Counted from the first letter of the stretch, positions 42,359 to 51,320 are shown. The stretch: 64,000 nucleotides of DNA from Streptomyces sp. NRRL B-24085 (GCF_001282115.1 NZ_LJBR01000037.1:16539-80538); one strand, 5' to 3'. Notes: a model not told the origin generated them from the letters alone. Program-made: numbers and translations.

Positions 42359-44770
42359 ATGGCCGACAGCAGGATCCTGGTCGCGGTACCGGAACACCCT
42401 CAGGGCGAGGGCGCCGGACCCCAGCAGTTACGGATGATCCGGGACGCGATCGAGGCAGGCGGCTTCGAAGTCCGGTGGGCGGTCACGACGGAGGACGCGG
42501 ACGCTGTACTGCGCACCGAGGCTGGTCTGGCTGCCGCGCTGGTGGCCTGGGACCTTCCCGGGGTCGCCGGTGACGGGCCCGGCGCCGCGCTGGCCGCGCC
42601 GGCCCGCTCTCTCGCCCGGCCGGGCCGTACCCTCGACGGAACGCCGGGCGGCAGCGCCGTGTTGCGGCGGATCGGCCGCCGTTTCAGGGACCTGCCGGTT
42701 TTCCTGGTGATGGCCGACGAGGGCCTGGGGGACCTGCCGCTGTGGGTGTCCGAGTCTGTCGTGGGCTACGTCTGGCCGCTGGAGGACACCCCGGCCTTCA
42801 TCGCGGGCCGCATCACCACCGCCGCCCGCGCCTACCGGGAATCAGTGTTGCCGCCGTTCTTCCGGGCACTGCGCCGCTTCGACGACGCCCACGAATACTC
42901 CTGGCACACCCCGGCCCACTCCGGCGGTGTCGCCTTCCTCAAGTCGCCGGCAGGACGCGCGTTCCACGACTACTTCGGGGAGCGGCTGCTGCGCAGCGAC
43001 CTGTCGATCTCGGTCGAGGAACTGGGCTCGCTGTTCGAGCACACCGGCCCGATCGGCGAGGCGGAACGCAACGCGGCCCGTGTGTTCGGCTCCGACCTCA
43101 CCTACTTCGTGCTGCACGGCGACTCCACGTGCAACCGCCTGGTCGGCCACTTCAGCGTCACCCGCGACGAGATCGCGCTGGTGGACCGCAACTGCCACAA
43201 GTCCGTGCTGCACGGCCTGGTTGTCTCGGGCGCCCGGCCGGTCTACATGGTCCCTACCCGCAACGGCTACGGGCTGGCGGGACCGCTGCCCCCGGCCGAG
43301 ATCGCCGCGGACTCGGTGGCGGCCCGGATCGCCGCGAACCCGCTCACCGAGGGCGCGGTGTCCCCGCACCCGCAGTACGCGGTATTCACCAACTCCACCT
43401 ACGACGGACTCAGTTACGACGCCGTGCCCACCGCTCGCGCGTTCGCCCCCAGCACGCCCCGGTTGCACTTCGACGAGGCGTGGTTCGCGTACGCCCGTTT
43501 CCACCCGCTTTACGCCGGCCGTTACGGCATGTCGGTGGACGAGGAGGCATTCCCCGGCCAGGACCGCCCGACCGTGTTCGCCACCCAGTCCACGCACAAG
43601 CTGCTGGCGGCGCTGTCGCAGGGTGCGATGGTGCACGTGCGATCCGCACCGCGAGCACCGGTGGAGCATGACCGGTTCAACGAGGCGCTGATGATGCACG
43701 GCACCACGTCGCCCCTCTATCCCATGATCGCCTCGCTCGACGTGGCGACGGCGATGATGGACGGCCCGCAGGGCGAGTGGCTGATCGACGAGGCGGTGAC
43801 CGAGGCGATCCGCTTCCGCCAGGAGATGGTGCGCCTGCGACGGCGGATCGAGAGCGCCGGGGACCGGCCGCCGTGGTTCTTCGGGGTGTGGCAGCCGGAC
43901 ACGGTCACCGACCCTCTGACCGGCGAACGGCTGCCGTTCGAGGAAGCCCCGCCGGAACTGCTGCGCACCGAGCAGTCCTGCTGGCTGCTGGAGCCCGGCG
44001 CCGACTGGCACGGTTTCCCCGGACTGACCGAGAGCCACTGCATGTTGGACCCCGTCAAGGTCACGCTGACCTGTCCCGGGATCAGCGCCACAGGCGAGAT
44101 GGCCGACGAGGGCATCCCGGCCCGGGTGCTCACCGCCTATCTGGCCACCCGGAAGATCGTGGTGGAGAAGACCGACAGCTACACCACGCTGATCCTGTTC
44201 TCCATGGGCATCACCAAGGGCAAGTGGGGCACCCTCCTGGACGCCCTGACGGATTTCAAGGCCCTCTACGACGCCGACGCCCCACTGGAGCGCGTCCTGC
44301 CGGAAGCCGTCGCCGCGCATCCCCGCCGGTACGCGGGCCTGACCCTGCGCGGGCTGTGCCAGGAGATGCACGAGCAACTGCGCTCGGCGCGCCTGGTGGA
44401 GCTTCTGGACACGGCCTTCCAGCAGCTCCCGCAGCCCGTGGCACCCCCTCAGCACTGTTACCAGCAACTGGTGCGGGGCGACACAGAACGGGTCCGGATC
44501 TCGGAGGCGGCGGGCCGGGTGGCGGCCGCCATGGTGACGGTCACCCCACCCGGCATCCCGGTCCTGATGCCAGGCGAGTCCGTCGGCGCACTCGACGGCC
44601 CGCTGCTGCGCTATCTCACCGCTCTGGAGTCCTTCGACCGCCGCTTCCCCGGCTTCCGCAGCGAGACCCACGGCGTGATCATCGACGAGGGCACGGGCGA
44701 TTACCTGATCGAGTGCCTGATCCAGGGCGCGGAGCAGCAGTCGTGGCACTCGCCCGGGCGTGCTGGTTAG
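42359..44770 (+). CDS. PLP-dependent Orn/Lys/Arg decarboxylase family protein
   Basis: 803 residues, the long bacterial form. 1-130 is a receiver-like wing domain (ILVAVPEHPQGEGAGPQQLR, FRDLPVFLVMADEGLGDLPL); 150-600 the fold-type I PLP domain with YSWHTPAHSGGVAFLKSPAG, LHFDEAWFAYARFHPLYAG and the Schiff-base Lys414 in ATQSTHKLLAALSQGAMVHV; a C-terminal domain with VLMPGESVG follows. Family reaction: decarboxylation of lysine, ornithine or arginine to a diamine, used in polyamine synthesis or acid resistance. No antiporter gene accompanies it. Substrate not decidable from sequence alone. Confidence 0.93.
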   Translation: MADSRILVAVPEHPQGEGAGPQQLRMIRDAIEAGGFEVRWAVTTEDADAVLRTEAGLAAALVAWDLPGVAGDGPGAALAAPARSLARPGRTLDGTPGGSAVLRRIGRRFRDLPVFLVMADEGLGDLPLWVSESVVGYVWPLEDTPAFIAGRITTAARAYRESVLPPFFRALRRFDDAHEYSWHTPAHSGGVAFLKSPAGRAFHDYFGERLLRSDLSISVEELGSLFEHTGPIGEAERNAARVFGSDLTYFVLHGDSTCNRLVGHFSVTRDEIALVDRNCHKSVLHGLVVSGARPVYMVPTRNGYGLAGPLPPAEIAADSVAARIAANPLTEGAVSPHPQYAVFTNSTYDGLSYDAVPTARAFAPSTPRLHFDEAWFAYARFHPLYAGRYGMSVDEEAFPGQDRPTVFATQSTHKLLAALSQGAMVHVRSAPRAPVEHDRFNEALMMHGTTSPLYPMIASLDVATAMMDGPQGEWLIDEAVTEAIRFRQEMVRLRRRIESAGDRPPWFFGVWQPDTVTDPLTGERLPFEEAPPELLRTEQSCWLLEPGADWHGFPGLTESHCMLDPVKVTLTCPGISATGEMADEGIPARVLTAYLATRKIVVEKTDSYTTLILFSMGITKGKWGTLLDALTDFKALYDADAPLERVLPEAVAAHPRRYAGLTLRGLCQEMHEQLRSARLVELLDTAFQQLPQPVAPPQHCYQQLVRGDTERVRISEAAGRVAAAMVTVTPPGIPVLMPGESVGALDGPLLRYLTALESFDRRFPGFRSETHGVIIDEGTGDYLIECLIQGAEQQSWHSPGRAG

Positions 44771-44812
44771 GGTGCTGGAAATGTGTTGGTCACAGCCACT
44801 CGTCGAGGACTG

Positions 44813-45230
44813 CTACCAGCACTGTGGCTTGCAACGGACGGCGAGCTTGATGCCTCTATGGATTGGTCTTGACCCGAGATTTCGGACGTGGGCTGTGCGG
44901 CTTGGGTCAAGGGCAGTTTCTGTTGCGTCGAGTGCTGCCTTGTAAGCGATGGGACCGCACCCGAGGCGGGAGTGACCGCGTCGGGTGTCGTCATGATTGA
45001 GCCAGCCGAACGCGTCGAAACGCGCCCCACGTTCAACTCCCCGGCCAAATTTTCCCTGCCCTGCGCAGGATCTCCCGTACCTCGTCCATCTCGCGGGCTC
45101 CTTGCGCAGAGCGGCGTTCTCATCGCCCGCTGCCCGGGCCCCGTCCCGCCCACCTCTCTTCTTCTGCTGCGGGAAGGGACTTGGGGCGTGGAGGGGAGGC
45201 CGCCTTCTCGACCACGACTGGACCCCCATG
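44813..45230 (-). pseudogene. IS3-family transposase remnant with internal deletion
   Basis: The minus strand reads AAGDENAALRKE (the OrfA leucine-zipper end) and then, after ~25 unrelated residues, RFDAFGWLNHDDTRRGHSRL GCGPIAYKAAL, the C-terminal end of the OrfB integrase core (WINHYNTRRRHSxLG). Everything between, including the DDE residues, is gone. Degenerate changes in conserved positions indicate age. Confidence 0.6.
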
Positions 45231-45384
45231 GTGACCCGCCGGGAGGTCCGCTCGCCTCATGCTGATGTGGAGTAATCCAGGGAGCCCGTCTGATGGTTCG
45301 TCGCGCCGAAGTTCCCGGCCAGATCCTCGGGGCGCCCGACCGGGCCAGCCCGTCCACCTGCCCTGGACCTTCCTCAGCCATGCG

Positions 45385-46410
45385 TCAGGTTCGGGTCAGC
45401 ACGAGACGACCGGTGTGTTCGGCCCAGGCGACCGGCGCTTGGTCCCAGGGTGCCGTCTCGCCGACCACTGGGCTGGGATCCAGCCGACCGGAGGTGATGA
45501 GGTCCAGGGCCGAGGGCATGGCGGCGCGTGCGTCGATGCGGCCCGTCACGAAGGTGACGCCCTTGGTGTACATCTCCAGCAACGGGAGAGGGACATCGCC
45601 GTTGAAGAAGATCCCGGTGTCCGTGCACACCCCGGCCGAGCTGGTGGAGAGCAGGGCAGTGCGGAGGGTTTCCTGGTTCTTGCTGGTGTGGACGACGATG
45701 GGGTGGGACGGGTACTTGCGGCCGGCCGGCTCGCAGATCGCCTGCGCACCGAGCCGCTCGGCGACCGCGCAGCGGCTCTCGGCCTGGTCGACGTAGGTCA
45801 CCTCGGCGCCCAGGGCAGCGGCGATGCCTGCGGCGTAGAGGCCTCCGGAACCGCCTCCGAAGACCAGCACACGGGCGTCGGACGTCTCGTCCGGGCCACT
45901 CAAGTAAGGGGCTACCGTCCGCCAGCCGTCGACCAGGTTGTCCGACAGTCCGGCCAGCGCAGCAGCGTCAAGGCCCGCGGGAAGAGGAAGGCACATGTCG
46001 TCGGCGTACGGCACGAGGACCAGGTCGGCGACCGCTCCTCCCCACTGCAGGCCGTGGCTCAGCGGCCCCATGCCGTAGGCCGAACCGGCGGGGACCGACC
46101 GGCAGCGGCCAGTCCGGCCCGCACGGCAGGGTGCGCACCGCCCGCAGCTGATCTGGAACGGCACCGAGACCCGGTCGCCAGGAGTCACGCCGGTGACGGC
46201 CTCTCCCACATCGACCACCTCCGCCACGAATTCGTGGCCCACCGGGAAGGGGCCGGGTACCGGAATCTCCCCCCTGAGGATCCAGCCGTCGAGATCGCAG
46301 GTGGCGACCGCGACCGGCCGCACGATCGCCGCTGCGGGATCGGTGATTCGCGGCTCGGGCGCCTCCCGCCATTCAAGCCGGCCGGGCCGGACGTACCAGA
46401 GCGCGCGCAT
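45385..46410 (-). CDS. Zinc-dependent alcohol dehydrogenase
   Basis: 341 residues, MDR superfamily. Catalytic-site Cys in VATCDLDGWILRG, GHEF, structural zinc lobe CGRCAPCRAGRTGRC, and the Rossmann motif VLVFGGGSGGLYAAGIAAAL. SKNQETLRTALLSTSSAGVC and TGIFFNGDVPLPLLEMYTKG point to the threonine-dehydrogenase-like branch. Start ATG 46410. Divergent from a TetR gene with paired operators in between. Likely oxidises a secondary alcohol; identity unknown. Confidence 0.93.
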   Translation of the reverse strand: MRALWYVRPGRLEWREAPEPRITDPAAAIVRPVAVATCDLDGWILRGEIPVPGPFPVGHEFVAEVVDVGEAVTGVTPGDRVSVPFQISCGRCAPCRAGRTGRCRSVPAGSAYGMGPLSHGLQWGGAVADLVLVPYADDMCLPLPAGLDAAALAGLSDNLVDGWRTVAPYLSGPDETSDARVLVFGGGSGGLYAAGIAAALGAEVTYVDQAESRCAVAERLGAQAICEPAGRKYPSHPIVVHTSKNQETLRTALLSTSSAGVCTDTGIFFNGDVPLPLLEMYTKGVTFVTGRIDARAAMPSALDLITSGRLDPSPVVGETAPWDQAPVAWAEHTGRLVLTRT

Positions 46411-46428
46411 GCGTCCTCCTGAGGCTGC

Positions 46429-46443
46429 TAGAGCGATCGTTCT
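46429..46443. promoter_or_regulatory. Candidate TetR operator, dehydrogenase side
   Basis: TAGAGCGATCGTTCT, itself nearly palindromic around CGATCG, 19 bases from the dehydrogenase start; matches the complement of the second site at 14 of 15 bases. Confidence 0.65.
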
Positions 46444-46460
46444 GATATGGAGAGACGGGT

Positions 46461-46475
46461 AGAATGATCGCTCTA
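46461..46475. promoter_or_regulatory. Candidate TetR operator, regulator side
   Basis: AGAATGATCGCTCTA, inverted copy of the site at 46429-46443, directly ahead of the AGGAGGT ribosome site of the TetR gene; centre-to-centre spacing 32 bases, about three helical turns. Confidence 0.65.
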
Positions 46476-46489
46476 AAAGGAGGTGTCAA

Positions 46490-47053
46490 GTGAGCCAACA
46501 GGCACGAGACCGGCTGGTCGAGAGCGCGGCGCGGCTTTTCCGGCGGCAGGGCTACGCGGCGACCGGAGTCAAACAACTGCTCGATGACAGCGGCACGGTG
46601 GCAGGCTCGCTGTACCACCACTTCCCGGGCGGCAAGGAACAGGTTGCGGTAGCGGTGGTGGAAAAGGCCGGGCAGGAGGTCGGGACCGCGCTGAAAGCGC
46701 TGCTGGACCGCTCCGACGACGTCAACGCCGCACTGGACCGATGGATCACCCGGCTGATCCACGCGCTGGACGCCAGCGACGGCCTGGACGGATGCCCCAT
46801 CGCCCCGCTCGCGCTGGAGGCTCCCACGGCCAGCGGACCTCTGCAGCGAGCGGCTGCCGCCCAGTTCACGGCATGGGCCACCACGCTCTCGACCGCGCTG
46901 CGGGACGAGGGACATCCGGCGGACGACGCCGACCGACTCGGACTCGTGCTCCTCTCAGCGATCGAAGGCGCCCTCCTGCTCAGCCGAACCTCCGGCGACC
47001 CGGCCGCGCTCCAGGCCGTGCGCGTCACCATCACCACCCTGCTGACCAGATAG
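46490..47053 (+). CDS. TetR/AcrR-family transcriptional regulator
   Basis: 187 residues, GTG start at 46490 behind a perfect AGGAGGT. HTH: RLVESAARLFRRQGYAATGV and KQLLDDSGTVAGSLYHHFPG, followed by a LmrA/YxaF-type C-terminal domain with DGLDGCPIAPLALEAPTASG (the characteristic GCP..LA region), TTLSTALRDEGHPADDADRL and IEGALLLSRTSGDPAALQAV. Divergent from the zinc dehydrogenase; two near-identical inverted palindromes lie between, supporting autorepression and control of the dehydrogenase. Confidence 0.94.
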   Translation: MSQQARDRLVESAARLFRRQGYAATGVKQLLDDSGTVAGSLYHHFPGGKEQVAVAVVEKAGQEVGTALKALLDRSDDVNAALDRWITRLIHALDASDGLDGCPIAPLALEAPTASGPLQRAAAAQFTAWATTLSTALRDEGHPADDADRLGLVLLSAIEGALLLSRTSGDPAALQAVRVTITTLLTR

Positions 47054-47179
47054 GCCGATCGACCCGTTGCCACCACGGTGATCACGGCCAGAGGGCCGGG
47101 CCGCTGCTGGGATCCCGCCGACTCGGTGTTGCCAACACGGGCCCCCGCACTCCCCGGAGAAGCCTCATGTCGCACAACA

Positions 47180-47365
47180 CCATTGCGTTCGAGCACCTGC
47201 GGGACCGGCTGCACCGCCGGCGCGGCCCGGGCGGCGGAGCTATGGTCGTCGCACTTCGTCATCTTCGACGTGCGGCCGTCCGGCACCGACACGACCCCGT
47301 GGACCTACCAGCACCGCCGGGCGGTCCTCAAAACCTCTTCGCCGCCCGTCGGCGGCGACTAACGT
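47180..47365 (+). pseudogene. Remnant of an ATP-dependent DNA ligase
   Basis: Pieces in two frames: NTIAFEHLRDRLHRRRG (from about 47173), then AAELWSSHFVIFDVRPSGTD TTPWTYQHRRAVLK, then NLFAARRRRL. In Streptomyces LigC/LigD-type ligases the order LAFERLQxRLHRRG - PAHFVxFDLLRLxGTD - RRxALExLFAxRxL is conserved inside the adenylation domain. No start, AMP-lysine motif or C-terminal domain remains. Confidence 0.55.
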
Positions 47366-47558
47366 CGACTCAGCCGCCCGCCTCGATACCCGTGGCGGCC
47401 AACGCGCTGACGTGCCATGGTCTGCCTTCTGGTCGGGCGTCCTCCGCCACGGTCGGGGCGTGCTTCGCGCCAGCTTCCTTCCCATCCCAGCGCATGCGGG
47501 AGAGCACGGCCCGAAATACGCGTCGTTGCCCTGCCGCCACCCGCCCGTTCGTGCGTTC
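47366..47558. other. Gap after the ligase remnant
   Basis: No supported coding sequence; downstream side of the HupE gene. No convincing hairpin. Confidence 0.4.
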
Positions 47559-48902
47559 TCAGACTGCTGGGATCGAGTCGGCCGGAGTCCGGCGGCGGGT
47601 GAGCAGGGTCCAGGCCACGGCCGCCGCCGCGGTCGCCGCGAGCACGGCCAGCAGCAGCGTGGTGTGGGAGCCGGCGCTGTCGGCGGCCCGGGCGACCGGG
47701 TTGGCCAGGCCGAGGCGGTCGGCCAGCCAGCCGAGGGCCGCGATGCCGGTGAGCACCGCGCCGGTCAGCCGCAGTGCGGGCCCGCCCCGCAGGCGGGCGA
47801 GGACCAGCAGGGAAGGCAGGGCCAGGCATACCAGCAGGAGCTGGACCAGTTCGATGCCCAGGTTGAAGCCGAGCAGGCTGGTCGCCAACTGGCCGGTGGT
47901 CAGCCGCATCTCGGCGAGCACGAAGGAGAACGCCATGCCGTGGCCGAGCCCGAAGACACCGGCCATGAGCGCCTCCCGGCCCGGGAAGAGAGGCCGCACG
48001 GCATGGATCGCGCCGACGAGGATGCTGGCCGCGATGAACGCCTCCACCGGCCGGGTGGGCAGGTCGAGACGGCCGAACGCGGTGGCGGCCAGTGCGGCGG
48101 AGTGGCCTGCGGTGAAGGCGAGGGTGATCCGGCCGATGCGGGCCAGGGCTGTCCTGGGGCCCACCAGGCCGTTCCAGCGCCCTCCAGCAGCCGCGAGCGG
48201 GGCGGGCAGCAGCAGGATGAGCAGGAACAGCAGATGGTCGGTGCCGGTGAGGATGTGGTCGCCGCCTAGTCCCAGCATGGCGACGAAGCCCCGCCAGGCG
48301 CTGCCCGCGCCGAGGTCGACCTTCAGGGCCGGGACCTTCATGGTCCGGGTGTCGACACGGATCGTGCCGACCTGGGTGGTGCCCTCACCGTCGACCTGTC
48401 CCCCGGCCCAGTCCTGCCGGACCGTCACCAGCACGGTGTGGGTGACGACCTGGTGGACGACGGCGTCGTAGCCGAAAGTGAAGTGACGTACGTCGGCGCC
48501 GGCGGGCGGGGTGAGCACAGCCTGGGCGACCAGCTCGCGGTACTCACCGGTGTCGGTCTGGACGGCACGGGTCAGGGAGAGGCGGCCGACGGTGACCTGC
48601 CAGGTCCGGCCGTCGGCGGCGGCCGGGCGGATGTGCTGGACCAGGTAGGCGCGGATGGCGCCGGTACGGGCGGCCAGCGTCTTCTCGGACACGCCGATCC
48701 CGGCGGCTCGGGTGAACTCGTCGACGGGGAGTTCGAGGCGGGCGGAGACCGAGTGCTCGTACACGTCGAGCTGCACGACCGAGTGCGGCATCGGATGCGC
48801 GGCGGCCGGCGACGCCCCGATGAGGAGCGCCGCCGGTACCGCGATCGCGATCCCGGCAACCCAGCGCAGTGCCCTGGTCGGCCAGTTTCGCGGTCGGGTC
48901 AT
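47559..48902 (-). CDS. HupE/UreJ-2 family membrane protein
   Basis: 447 residues. Signal peptide RWVAGIAIAVPAALLIGASP with cleavage near AAA-HP, so the mature protein starts HPMPHS. An extracytoplasmic beta-rich domain (40-210) is followed by about seven TM helices with HILTGTDHLLFLLILLL, LAFTAGHSAALAATAF and VFGLGHGMAFSFVL, the His-rich HupE/UreJ motifs linked to nickel or cobalt handling. The start overlaps the stop of the DUF3500 gene (ATGA), so the two are translationally coupled. Metal specificity is not determinable. Confidence 0.93.
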   Translation of the reverse strand: MTRPRNWPTRALRWVAGIAIAVPAALLIGASPAAAHPMPHSVVQLDVYEHSVSARLELPVDEFTRAAGIGVSEKTLAARTGAIRAYLVQHIRPAAADGRTWQVTVGRLSLTRAVQTDTGEYRELVAQAVLTPPAGADVRHFTFGYDAVVHQVVTHTVLVTVRQDWAGGQVDGEGTTQVGTIRVDTRTMKVPALKVDLGAGSAWRGFVAMLGLGGDHILTGTDHLLFLLILLLPAPLAAAGGRWNGLVGPRTALARIGRITLAFTAGHSAALAATAFGRLDLPTRPVEAFIAASILVGAIHAVRPLFPGREALMAGVFGLGHGMAFSFVLAEMRLTTGQLATSLLGFNLGIELVQLLLVCLALPSLLVLARLRGGPALRLTGAVLTGIAALGWLADRLGLANPVARAADSAGSHTTLLLAVLAATAAAAVAWTLLTRRRTPADSIPAV

Positions 48903-50137
48903 GAGAAGGAGAACTCGCTGCCGTAGTCGCGGGTGTGGTCGCGGTACACCGTGTGGTAGTGGACCTTGTCGCGGTAGACCACACCGGTCTGGCAGATGAA
49001 CTCGACCCAGACGCTCGGGCCGTCGATCCGGACGTAGTCGCCGTTGGTGTCCAGTCCGGTGCCGCCGGAGTAGCTGATGTAGGTGTCCTTCAGCTCCTTG
49101 GCGTACGTCTTCATCAGCGCCTTCGCGGTGGCGTCGTCGACGTCCGCGACCCAGGGGTGGATGGCCGCGAGGACCAGCTTCTGCTGCTTCGGGGAGAGCT
49201 CGCTGACCTTCAGGCCCTCCTTGGTCGCGGGGAACTCGCCGTCGGAGCCCGGGCCGAGGAGCACGTCGCCGAAGGACTGCGAAAGCTTGGCCTTGGCGAG
49301 CTGCCCGGTCGTCAGGCTGCCGGTGAGGGCGAGCATGCCGTCGCGGAACTCGGCCATCGGCTCATAGGTCGTGCCGTCGTCGGCGGTCCAGCTGGTGGGC
49401 TCGACGCCGCTGAAGAAGGGGCTGGCGCCGGCGACCTTGCCGTTCTTGAAGGTGATGTTGACGGCGAGGTGGTGGCCGCCGAAGTGCAGTTGCCAGGTGC
49501 CGGTCTTCGACGGGGTGCCGAGGAAGGCCAGGTAGTAGTAGCCGCTGCCGTACGCGAAGCCGCCCGGGCCGCCGCCGGTGCCGCCGGAGGGCGGGGTGCC
49601 CGTCGGGACGTCCGTCGGAGCGGCCGTGCTCGTCGCGGTGCCGGTGGCCGTCGAGCTCGGCGCCGGGGCGCCGGAGGAGGTGGTCTCGGCCGAGGCGAGC
49701 ACGTCGTCGGCGAGGATCGTCTGCATGACGTGGTCGTAGCCGGTGTCCTTGCCGGACCCCAGGGCCACCTTGAGCACGCTCTCGGCGGCGGCCAGTTGCT
49801 CGTCGCTCAGCGAACCGAAGTCGATGCCTGGGCGACAGGTGCCGGCGCACGGCAGGTTCGACCAGGCGGTCGCGTTGGCCTTGCTGAAGTCCAGGACGGT
49901 TGCCGACTGCTGGGCGGCGTCCAGGGTGTTGAGGAACGCGTTGGCCGCGCTGACCACGGCGGCGGTGCCGGTGGCCCTCTTGTCGACCGGGTAGTGCGTG
50001 GCGGCCTTCGTGCCGGTGGTGGTCGCGGCGTTGGCCGCGGCAAACCCACCACCGACGAGGAGGACGCCGGCGGCCACGCCGGCGACACCTCGCCAGGTCC
50101 GTCGCTTCCGCGCCTGACTGGTTCTTTCCCTACTCAC
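48899..50137 (-). CDS. DUF3500-family exported or membrane-anchored protein
   Basis: 412 residues. Basic N-terminus and one hydrophobic segment (GVAGVAAGVLLVGGGFAAAN) form a signal or anchor. 60-140 and 195-412 form the DUF3500 domain (FGSLSDEQLAAAESVLKVAL, GTWQLHFGGHHLAVNITFKN, GSLTTGQLAKAKLSQSFGDV), with a Ser/Thr/Ala/Pro/Gly-rich insert around 150-190. A conserved ending, DKVHYHTVYRDHTRDYG, contains several His and could bind metal. Coupled to HupE/UreJ-2, a pairing that suggests joint metal uptake or metalloprotein maturation. Biochemical role unknown. Confidence 0.9.
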   Translation of the reverse strand: MSRERTSQARKRRTWRGVAGVAAGVLLVGGGFAAANAATTTGTKAATHYPVDKRATGTAAVVSAANAFLNTLDAAQQSATVLDFSKANATAWSNLPCAGTCRPGIDFGSLSDEQLAAAESVLKVALGSGKDTGYDHVMQTILADDVLASAETTSSGAPAPSSTATGTATSTAAPTDVPTGTPPSGGTGGGPGGFAYGSGYYYLAFLGTPSKTGTWQLHFGGHHLAVNITFKNGKVAGASPFFSGVEPTSWTADDGTTYEPMAEFRDGMLALTGSLTTGQLAKAKLSQSFGDVLLGPGSDGEFPATKEGLKVSELSPKQQKLVLAAIHPWVADVDDATAKALMKTYAKELKDTYISYSGGTGLDTNGDYVRIDGPSVWVEFICQTGVVYRDKVHYHTVYRDHTRDYGSEFSFS

Positions 50138-50186
50138 GAAGACTCCCTGGGGACAAGGGCTGGGATGGACGCGCGCGCTGGCGGCA

Positions 50187-50216
50187 GAACTATCAGCAAT
50201 ATTGTTGACAGCTCAA
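50187..50216 (-). promoter_or_regulatory. Promoter with palindrome in the spacer, DUF3500-HupE operon
   Basis: On the minus strand: -35-like TTGAGC (50216-50211), 18-base spacer, -10-like TAGTTC (50192-50187), 50 bases from the start at 50137. The spacer contains TCAACAATATTGCTGA (50208-50193), a 16-base palindrome matching 7 of 8 pairs and strikingly AT-rich for this DNA. This geometry fits a repressor or MerR-type activator; a metal-responsive one would suit the operon. Confidence 0.55.
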
Positions 50217-50555
50217 GGCGTGCGCGTCCGAGCCCGTCCCGTTTGGGAGCCGTGTGACGCATATGCAAGAAATAAGCATGGCCTGCTGACAGGTTCCGCT
50301 TATCGCGACCCCAGGTGCCGGGCCAGTCTCATAGGCGCGTGGCGCCCGGCGGGGAAGGACGCGTGACCGCGGCAGGTCCAACGCGTCCTTGCCCCATCCC
50401 GCTCGGGCCGCCCCGGCCGGTGAGGGACCTGACGGGCCGTGGCCGAAACCGGGACAGTGGTCGCGTGACCGGGGGCCGAGGGATGACGGGTGTGACGGTT
50501 GCGAGATGGATCTTCGCCGTCAGGCAGCGGCAGCCACCGGGGCCGATCGTGTCCG
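50217..50555. other. Gap upstream of the DUF3500-HupE promoter
   Basis: No gene supported; it leads into the IS5 remnant. Confidence 0.4.
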
Positions 50556-50559
50556 CGGC

Positions 50560-50995
50560 AGCCGTCGCGCCGGTTTCCGGCTCAGGGGTCATCACCGTGA
50601 TGGACGCCCACGTGATCAGCGACTCTCTGACCTGCGGGAGAGGTTCATGGCTGCGGCAGCGCCGGCGGGCCCGCATGATCCACGACAGTGAGCGTGCGAC
50701 GGCCCAGCTGCGGAACAGGACGATGAGGCCCGGCGTGTGCGGCGGGCGGCCTACCGTTTTCGAGGTGATGTGCAACCGGTCCTTTGCCCAGGTCACCAGC
50801 GGTCCCGCATAGCCGGGATCGGCCCGGGCGGTGGCGATCTCGGGGTGCATCAAATGCATCCGGAACAAGATCTCCTCTGCCGCGTCGCGGTCCTGGACGT
50901 CGGCCGGAGTGACCATGACGACCATCACCAGACCGCGGGTGTCGGCCACGTCGTCGTGTGGCAGCCCGAGGGTTGTGGCTCGGTCTCGGCATGGG
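50560..50995 (-). pseudogene. Degenerate IS5-family transposase (C-terminal half)
   Basis: DTRGLVMVVMVTPADVQDRD, EEILFRMHLMHPEIATARAD, PGYAGPLVTWAKDRLHITSK and SLSWIMRARRRC..LPQVRESLITWASITVM are the second half of a Streptomyces IS5 transposase. The DSGYAG Asp region is changed to DPGYAG, the catalytic Glu (VERTLSW) is replaced by Ala (VARSLSW), and the N-terminus is missing. Dead element. Confidence 0.8.
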
Positions 50996-50999
50996 TCAT

Positions 51000-51320
51000 G
51001 GGTCATGGGTCGATGCTGCGGGGCGGTCGGCGGCCGTGCTGCCGGCGCGGCCGCCCAGCAGCCGCTGAACCCCCGCCGGGCTAACCGCGGCGAGAAGGAC
51101 AGCCGTGTGGATGCCGTGCAGGACCGCGGTCTGGCGGGGGTCGATCCCGTGCAGGGCCTCCACCGGCGGCGCGCCGAGCCAGTCGGCGGCCTGGCCGGGG
51201 GCGACAGCGAGGACCCCGCCGAGCCCGCTGATCTGGGCGGAAGCGGTGGCGGTGGCTGTCGGGCCGACACCGACGCGCACATCGATACCCAGGCGGGAGA
51301 TCGCACGCACCCGTAGAACC
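51000..51320 (-). pseudogene. Remnant of a Y-family (DinB/ImuB-like) DNA polymerase
   Basis: LGEVLRVRAISRLGIDVRVG VGPTATATASAQISGLGGVL AVAPGQAADWL, then PPVEALHGIDPRQTAVLHGI and VQRLLGGRAG match the thumb/palm transition of actinobacterial Y-family polymerases (LGIDVRIGIGPT..ATASAQ; LPVEALHGIGPRQA). Small in-frame losses (for example in HDYGIHT) are visible, and the frame then runs into the IS5 remnant at about 51000. Catalytic palm acidic residues are absent. Confidence 0.65.

Noticed and set aside
42842..44749. 635-codon minus frame opposite the decarboxylase
   Set aside because: The decarboxylase has PLP Lys414 and full-length domains; the minus frame lacks any motif.
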